Shown: piece by piece, positions 57,171 through 64,000 of the stretch
How positions within the stretch are numbered: the first letter of the stretch is position 1
Layout of the letters: the number at the start of each line of letters is the position of its first letter
Origin: Phytophthora quininea
Taxonomy: Eukaryota; Oomycota; Peronosporomycetes; Peronosporales; Peronosporaceae
Direction: 5' to 3'
DNA length: 64,000 bases
NCBI GenBank assembly: GCA_011947345.1
Contig: JAAVTG010000579.1
Span: 186,001-250,000, forward strand
Program-made: the position numbers and the translations under genes
The notes under the pieces: generated by a model
What the model saw: only the letters and a program-made list of their open reading frames with translations
Databases searched by the model: none
What the model was told of the DNA's origin: nothing

Positions 57171-58915
57171 GGTTACCGTTCGACTCCACTTCAGCCTCCA
57201 TGTCGTGCACTTGGCGTTGGACTTGTACCGTCAACGCCTTCACTCGCTGTTCCACATCACGATCCAGACTCTGCAAGCGTGTACGTCGTTCTGCATTTTG
57301 CTGCAAGTTGTACAGGTCTCGGTTTGCCACTGCCTCCGAAGTGCAGACTGGGAAATTGTCGCCTTCACTGTCGACATTGCTGGTGAACTCTGCGCTGAAC
57401 GGCTTGACCACAACTAAGCCTCCATGGATGGCCAGATGCGACTGCGTACAATGAGCGCGCCACCACTCGGATGCCTCGTGGTCCTTTATCAAGCTTGTTT
57501 GTGGAGCTTTCCCAGTTGTGTCACTCACCAAAAACCGACGAATTTCTTCCGAAGGCCATCGCGGAGGTGCAGTTTGGCCCGCAGTGGAATTGTCGGTCTT
57601 ACTCGCACCGCGTTCGTCATCGCTTTGGTTGTCGCTTTCAGCTCGAGGCCAGATCCAAATGTTGTTTTCGTCTTCCCAAGGACTCTTGGCCACCAGCACT
57701 TGTCGAATGTCACGCTCGGCTCCAGCAAGCTGAGTTTGCCACCAGTGTCGCTTGTCTAGCACTGAACGAACAGCACGGCGGTGGTGGTTCCACGCCCGAG
57801 CACGTCTGGACGAGTCCCATTCCTCAATACACTCCACTTTGTCTTGATAATCCTCGCTTTGGTTGTTCATCGTCATTCCTTCAGGCGATTCTTCTAACAA
57901 ATGCCTCACTCGGTTGTTGCAGCTCATGTAGTGCTGTGCTGACCCAATCTCCTGCTCAAACCGCTTGGAGCGGACGTCTCGATCGTACTGAAGCAATCGC
58001 TGCGCAGTCGAACGTTGCATAGCGACTAATTGATCGTACAGGTCACGCCGTCGATTGGCTTGAGGCTTGGAGGTTTTCGTCTGCGCTCGAGTGTCTGACT
58101 CGGCGTTTTCCTGAGCCACTTTTCGCTTGATCCTGCAAACAAGTAGGTTGTTAGTATGCAGGCAACTCTGTAGCGTTTTGCTTCGCACGATGCGGCACGA
58201 ACCTTTCTTGAATTGCTTTCCGTCTGGTGGCAAATTCTTCTTCGCCAGCAATTGAGGCAGGCGGGTGGCCCACTGATGAATTGCGAATGTCATCTGCTGT
58301 CAGCAAAAGCGACGGCGCACGCTTTGAAGAGCTCCGACCATCGAGGCTCCAGTGACTGAAGCCTGCAGTCTCCATTCCAAAGGGGTTGAACGTGAAAATC
58401 CGGTCGCTGGGGTCGGTGACGCTGTCTTCATGTTTTGCTGCTTGTGGTATTGACGACGAGACCGCTCGCCAACTACGTTGAATCACTCTCGCCGACCGTT
58501 GCTGCTGGAATGCACGGACCTGTTCCAGTTCAGCTGCTGTGGTGTGCTGCAAGAAATAAAGTTCCTGCTCGTTTCGCCAAATGCGCAGTTGTCGACACCT
58601 TGTTGCTTGTTGGAAGCCCTCCTACAAGAGCAATCACCATCCGCAAACTCACTTGTGACGATGGACACCATGGACCATGCAACCCACCTGCTCTCTTGTC
58701 CACCCGCGCAACTGTGCGAACTCACGTCTCGTGAAGCGTCCTCGCTGGAGAGCTTGAACCCGTGTCACCGCTTGCTGTCGACAACCAATCGTGAGTTCGT
58801 GATCATATTTCTCCGTGCACACCAACCTTACAGTTCTTCGACGCTGCTTTCGACGCCATTGGAAGCCTCGAAAACACGACTGGATCCTTACTGCAGCTCG
58901 CTCTTCTGCAGGCAT
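57171..58915 (-). CDS. IQ-motif protein, 3' end displaced by the transposon complex
   Basis: Exons 58915-58688, 58621-58203 and 58132-57171; introns of 66 and 70 bp, the second with a TACTAAC branch-point sequence. Three IQ-like calmodulin-binding motifs are visible: AAVRIQSCFRGFQWRRKQRR, TRVQALQRGRFTRREF and ARVIQRSWRAV. Coiled-coil and charged segments follow. The frame is intact up to AEVESNGN, then enters the transposon terminal repeat. The missing end is probably at 49353-49316: joined across the complex, the frame continues for 12 codons to a TAG, giving 549 codons in all. The MPAEERAAV start is the most likely ATG, but an upstream exon is possible. A calmodulin-binding cytoskeletal role is inferred only from the motifs. 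Confidence 0.7.
58335..58795. repeat. inverted duplicate of 63536-64000 (left copy)
   Basis: This part of the IQ gene reappears in opposite orientation at the right edge of the window. Differences are scattered substitutions (for example GCAGGCGTC versus CAAGGTGTC around the exon 2 start), so the copies are diverged by a few percent. Confidence 0.9.
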
Positions 58916-59246
58916 GGCAAAACAAACAAACCCACAAGTAACGCCGCGATTGCTGAACAACAAGTCAAATGGCATCATAATATTATCGCCGATCACGGCT
59001 GGTACTGCTGCCCGAGTCTTGGGATGGCTGGTGGCTGTAAAGTACTATCTAATTAGATGTGGGCGAGAAGCAGCAGGCTCTCAAGCTCACCATTGTCCGC
59101 CAAGCGACACATAAACATCAAAATTGACGCACTGGACTTCGACAACGGGTTGGGTACCGCACTCGGACGAGCGCAGTGAGACTTCAGTCTCGCCTCGCAT
59201 GCTCTCTGGATCTTGTGCTGGTAAATAAGGTTGGGGTGGTGGGGCC

Positions 59247-61320
59247 TCAATCAAAACTTCGCGACTGGCGCAATGCGTTGTCGATAAAATCCAGAGACGC
59301 TGGCGACGTGGCTTCCAGAATGGGAACAAACTCATCGTTCGACTTGGCGGGCTCCATCTCGTCGTCCGTGTCTTCTTCCTCCTCGAACAAGACGTTCATA
59401 CTCTGGCGGCTAAGAAGGTGCGCAAGCGTGGGTGTGATTTGCATCCGCGGGGTCTCCAGCTCCAGCTCGTCATCAAACTCGTCCTCGTCTTCGTCGTCAG
59501 ACTCGCTATCGATCGAGGAGGACTCGGACGCCTCCTCGTCCACCTCATCCACCTCGCGAAGCTGCATCTCCCGTTGCTGCAGCTGCCACTGTTGTCGTTG
59601 CTGCTCGCGTTTCTTTTCCGAGACTGCTTCATCTTCCTCCTCATCCTCGTCATCACTTTCACTGTCGCTCAAGTCCACGTGCATTCGCGAACTTTCACGT
59701 GCGTCAAAAATGGTGCTGGTCGCAGTGCTCGACAGCGCCCCAGAGGCAGACCAGTGGTTCGAATCGTACTTCTGCGACGTCTTCCGCTTGTCAAAGCCAG
59801 CGTCGTCGTCGTCGTCATCGCCAAAGTCAACTCGCGAGCTTTCGCGCGGATCCAGAGTGCTCGATAGCACACTCAACTTGGTGTGATTGCCCGTCCATCG
59901 CTTTGTGGACTGGTACCGGTTGTCCTCATCGCCCAGGTCGCCCAGGTCGCTCTCGTCGTCGTCGTCTTCTTCCTGAGGCACCTGCGGGTTCGATGTCCTC
60001 CCGGATATGGTTGTCCCGGAAATCTCGGCCATTTTCATTCGCGAGCGCTCTGAAAAGTTGAACACAACAAAAGTCAAGTCAGCTTCCTGCAAAGCATGTC
60101 AACACCGCATGAGCACCTTTACATACCTAGTTCGGAGGCTTGCATGGTGCCGCGATTCGCGTACGACGCGTCCAGAGCCATGTCAACTGCAGTCGATTGC
60201 GGAGACGGAGTCGACCCTGTCGACGTTTCAGATGTGTGTACGAAGCTGTCCTTAGTCGCTACCGAAGGCGCTTCAGAATCACTGAACGCTGTGGCGTCTT
60301 CGACCGACGACCGCTTCGGCAGCGGGGAGACTGAGGGCGACCCCGACGCATCGCTAGCCGGCTCCGACTCGCCCATGGACTCGTTCGACGTCGCGCTGGC
60401 ACTATTGTCGCGTGTAGGAGTCGTGGGCGTCGCCGGCGTCTTGTGGTCACTAACGTCGCTCTTCTTTCCATCCAGCGACCGACTGCTGCTGGTTTTCAGC
60501 AGTGTACCATCAAATCGACGGGCCGATCGATGGTACTTGTGTGTCCTTCTTGAGCTCTTCATGACCCCCTCGACGACACTTCTTCTGCGGGTTCGTCAGG
60601 CGGTAGACTCAAGTATGTGTCACTATTCTGGTGGTTCCGCGGTCTCGATGGCCGGTCGTCCTGCGGTTCTTGGGGCTGTATCCTGGTCACATTCGGGTCC
60701 ACGAGTCTTAGCTGCAGTCGGATGCGTCCTGCGTCCTTCTTGCCGTGTTTCAAGTCGACCCATCGGTCCACGGTGCCCGTGGTCTCCATAGTCAAGTATT
60801 TCAACGGGATGGCCAACGCCCCAATGGCAGGGGACGACATGATTCTCGCGCTCTTGACGCGGATGCTCAGCACGTCCTCGGCCGGGTCCAACACAGGGAT
60901 GTCGAACTTCTCGTTCCAGATGGGGTTGGGTCGCTTCCCCTTCTGCACCTGCGTCTTGAGCACTCGCATCTTGCTGTTACCGCCGCCCAAATCTCCTTCC
61001 GACGAGCTGGTGGGCGGCAGGGGTGTCGTCGGTGGCTGCGCTGTGTTGATCCTGCCGTTGCTACTTCCGAACGGAGAGTGCAGCAACTCGACGAGGCTGT
61101 GACTGGACGACGACGCTGAGAGCTTCTGTGTGTGCCGAGCGAAGGCGCCCGAGCCGCGCACCATGTCGGTGCTGCCCACGTAGATTTTGCAGTACGTGCC
61201 GTGGCTCGACACGTGCCGCAGCCCTTCGGCCGCGTACACCCGCAGCAGCAGGCGGCTGGGCGGTGGCGGCCGGGCAAAGTACGACGAGGTGGACGCCGGC
61301 CGCTCGAAAGCGCCGTCCAT
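59247..61320 (-). CDS. C2-domain protein, dispersed copy E
   Basis: 665 residues with one intron (60050-60126). The C2 domain (residues about 20-210) matches the tandem copies A-D: RLLLRVYAAEGL, GTYCKIYVG, VLKTQVQ, NPIWNEKFDIPV, VLSIRVKS, IGALAIPL, DRWVDLKHG and GRIRLQLRL. A longer Ser/Gly insert occurs between the second and third strands. The tail is Ser-rich, then strongly acidic with DESDLGDLGDEDN and DSESDDEDEEEDE blocks. One G is missing in the run at 60565-60569; with it SSRGVMKSSRRTHK joins the two parts and the CDS has 666 codons. Calcium-loop Asp residues are absent, as in the other copies. Confidence 0.75.
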
Positions 61321-62373
61321 CGCCGAGAGAGATGCTGGGAGCCCACACTGGTAGGCGGGGGCCTATACTCGGCTGGGGCAGCGCGAGTTGTGCTGCCTGG
61401 GGGCCTTGCGCACTGATCTGGCTGTCTGCGGACTGGGCGAAAGCCTGCTCATTTCTCTAGACCACGACGGCCCGTCTCTGGGCGTAGCTCTCTGACGTTT
61501 TGGCCAGGTCCGGAATAAGTGAACAGATAGTCGGTGAACACATACAGCCATCGAGAGAGTGAGTTTCAGAGACAGCAGATATTGAGGGACGCGGCAGTGT
61601 TTACCGCCCTAGCCCGCCGCAACTTTAGACTTGAGCTAACTATAGGCCCGAGCCGTTGCCACGAGAGCGCCAAGCAAGACTTGGACAGGCAAAGGCAGCG
61701 TGGCAAAATGTCCCCGTCGGAACAGCATGACAAACCAAGATGCAGGTGGGCCATCGTGAGGTGCCCAACAGCTCCTCCAACAATGCAGCGGAGCCCTTTG
61801 GCGTTCGCGACCGGGCATGGTACTACGTAGTCCGCTGGATTTCTGCGGACGGTCTCACTGCGAGGGACAGCAAACATCATTTTCGCGGGGATTGTAACGG
61901 GCTGCTCACCGCATCGCTGTTCGAGTCGCGCGCGGCAAATTTGGGCGCGACAATGCGGTGGAGCGGAGCCACAGCGAGAGGAAACGGCTCGAGCTGGACG
62001 CGATCCAGACGAACAAAAGTCAAAGCAACACAAGCCGCAAGCCGCCGGCGGACCGAAAGTGACACACTCAAATTGACTGACCGACCGCTGGGAGGCTGTC
62101 CACGGCGGACAAAGTGCCTCCTCACCAAAAACCAAACGGTCTCTCTATGCGGCGCGGCTCCGCAGCCATGATCCGCGCGGAGCTGCCGACGGGACGACCG
62201 AAAAGAGGCAGCCAGGCACGCGAGCGTGTCAAATGTGTGGGTCTCGTCGCCGAACGAGGTCTCCCCACTCAGTCTCCGATCACCATCATCAGCATCCTAT
62301 CAGATTTTATGATTGTACACGCTATAAAGCTAAATCTAGCGCGGCGTAATCGACTAATCGACGTCTGTGTTGT
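61321..62373. other. intergenic region, divergent promoters
   Basis: About 1 kb between copy E (minus) and the zinc-finger gene (plus). Opposed open frames (61566-62135 minus, 61740-62171 plus) overlap each other and have no domain. I see nothing else. Confidence 0.45.
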
Positions 62374-63490
62374 ATGGCCGAGCCCGACGCCGTCGTCGAG
62401 GACCCGTGGTGCGTCGTGTGTCGCCGCTCGAGCGCCGTCAAGTGGCGCAAGCACGTCTACTTGCGCGGACACCAGCTGGCCGCCAAGGACTTTTGCAGGT
62501 GCAGGCCCAGCGCCTGCAAGCGCTAAGCAACGCGGCGACGGGTGATGACGCGGCCCCGGACTGGTGGCGCTGCGTTTTCTGCGACGTGTCGATGGCCACG
62601 GCGGACGCGGCGGCGCATTTCAGCGGCCGGCAGCACCGCAAGCAGGTCGAGAGCTTCTGCAGACACCACCACTGCGACGCTGACAGGCGGGTGAGGCCGC
62701 AACTCTGGCTCCAAGCAGCGCGACGTCGAGAGGTTCGATGCGCTCGGAAAGTATCTTTGCTTTCTGGGTATTTCTCATCCTATTGTTACTGTGCATTTGT
62801 GCACATTTGTGTGTCGTAGATTGAGACGGCGTTGACAAAGAGTGAAGAGCAAGGGCAGCAAGACAGTCGCGTTGAAGTCGCAGCCAATGAACACGCAGAG
62901 GCCTTCCTGACGTCGGTCGCAGCGAGGCTGCAGCAAGTTAATGCAAGCAAAAAGCTACTGGAAGCTCCGATGTTAACGTTGCAGCAGCAACAAGGGAAGT
63001 TGTGGGGGCCACAGTTGAAGGAGATGAAGCGATTTAATACAGTGGCGTCTTCGGACGGGGTGATGCAAAACCCTTTGGGACGGCATGAAGGCAAACGGGT
63101 GTGGGGAGGTGGTATTGTAAAGAAGCGCACGATGGAATGGATCCCGTGGACGATCGATCAGCTTGTGAAGGACGAACAAGCTGCCCAGGCAGAGGCGCAC
63201 CAGAGGGCTGGAAATGCATACATGCCTCGGGTCGCCCATCAAACGGATAGCACCTCGGTCATTAGTGTTGCAACCACCACCTACTTTTCCACCTCCTCTT
63301 TCCCGACCACCCTGGCAACTTCTTCAAGTGCAAACAGCACGTCATCTGAACAACGATTGGAATCCCCACCACCAAGGTTTGTGAAAACAAACGAGCAAAG
63401 AGAACGGATACGTCTTTAGACGCAAAGAAGCAGAATTTGCTGGCACAAAAGGAGAGACTGCGCGCAAAAATGGTTGCAAGGCTACGCTAG
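62374..63490 (+). CDS. double Cys/His zinc-finger protein, possibly CENATAC/CCDC84-like
   Basis: About 349 residues with one intron (62751-62819). Finger 1: CVVCRRSSAVKWRKHVYLRGH; finger 2: WWRCVFCDVSMATADAAAHF then SGRQHRKQVESF, the C2H2 spacing seen in RNA-binding and U1C/matrin-like fingers. A helical region, a Gly/Trp motif (KRVWGGGIVKKRTMEWIPW) and a basic coiled end (DAKKQNLLAQKERLRAK) follow. The two-finger plan resembles CENATAC/CCDC84, a minor-spliceosome factor, but I cannot confirm this. Missing bases in the T run at 62491-62494 and the A run at 63397-63399 are needed; the frame around 62690-62750 is uncertain. Confidence 0.55.
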
Positions 63491-63535
63491 TTTGTTCTGC
63501 CATTAATTCAAGAGTCGATTGGAATGCGCGGAGCA

Positions 63536-64000
63536 CGAACTCACGATTGGTTATCGACAGCAAGCGGTGACACGGGTTCAAGCTCTCCAGCGAGGACGCT
63601 TCACGAGACGTGAGTTCGCACAGTTGCGCGGGTGGACAAGAGAGCAGGTGGGTTGCATGGCTCATGGTGTCCGTCGTCACAAGTGAGTTTGCGGATGGTG
63701 ATTGCTCTTGTAGGAGGCCTTCCAACAAGCAATAAGGCGTCGACAACTGCGCATTTGGCGAAACGAGCAGGAACTTTATTTCTTGCAGCACACCACAGCA
63801 GCTGAACTGGAACAGGTCCGTGCATTCCAGCAGCAACGGTCGGCGAGAGTGATTCAACGTAGTTGGCGAGCGGTCTCGTCGTCAATACCACAAGCAGCAA
63901 AACATGAAGACAGCGTCACCGACCCCAGCGACCGGATTTTCACGTTCAACCCCTTTGGAATGGAGACTGCATCTTTCAATCACTGGAGCCTCGATGGTCG
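63536..64000 (+). CDS. IQ-motif protein, partial inverted paralogue
   Basis: Continues past the window end. Homology to the 57171-58915 gene starts abruptly at 63536, inside exon 1 (EHELTIGYRQQAVTRVQALQ). The first IQ motif and the start codon are therefore missing and replaced by sequence following the zinc-finger gene. The intron (about 63650-63714) and exon 2 up to FGMETASFNHWSLDG are preserved. It is either a 5'-truncated duplicate, hence a pseudogene, or has gained a new 5' exon. Confidence 0.7.

Noticed and set aside
1..64000. RxLR or CRN effector genes, CRISPR arrays and rRNA genes.
   Set aside because: No signal peptide followed by RxLR/dEER or an LFLAK motif was seen. No regularly spaced direct repeats or rRNA-like sequence were found.

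Overview
The window looks like nuclear DNA of an oomycete, most likely a Phytophthora or close relative. This is inferred from gene content and style, with no database search. Genes are tightly packed on both strands, introns are short GT-AG (about 55-100 bp), and basal-body (OFD1), folate-biopterin transporter and callose-synthase/transporter fusion genes occur together with pogo, hAT and MULE transposons.

Layout. 1-6.4 kb: tail of an LRR protein, an OFD1 orthologue and a low-complexity protein. 6.8-13.9 kb: four tandem C2-domain paralogues; a fifth lies at 59.2-61.3 kb. 14.9-19.8 kb: three membrane or surface proteins (folate-biopterin-type transporter, type I glycoprotein, mucin-like cell-wall protein). 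20.9-22.7 kb: a PHD-Sir2-ZZ protein. 23.0-30.3 kb: a giant FKS-type beta-1,3-glucan synthase fused to an MFS-like domain and interrupted by one in-frame TAG. 31.0-41.4 kb: an unknown multi-exon gene, a CBP/p300 acetyltransferase and a SMYD methyltransferase. Chromatin enzymes (sirtuin, KAT3, SMYD) are therefore frequent here. 41.8-45.0 kb: a large palindrome with two head-to-head copies of an NmrA-like reductase. 45.3-49.2 kb: 5'-nucleotidase, an RBMX2/Ist3-like splicing factor and TCAB1/WRAP53. 49.35-57.17 kb: nested transposons inserted into an IQ-motif gene. 57.2-64 kb: the rest of that gene, the fifth C2 gene, a double zinc-finger gene, and at the right edge an inverted partial copy of the IQ gene.

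An overriding property is that about 35 reading-frame breaks in otherwise conserved genes are each cured by adding one base, almost always in a short homopolymer. With those bases added, CDS lengths become divisible by three. This points to consensus errors rather than mass pseudogene formation, so CDS coordinates below run from the inferred start to the inferred stop across such breaks and introns. The features I consider most worth a second look are the palindrome, the in-frame TAG in the glucan synthase, the PHD-Sir2-ZZ protein, the C2 cluster and the transposon nest with its reconstructable empty site.
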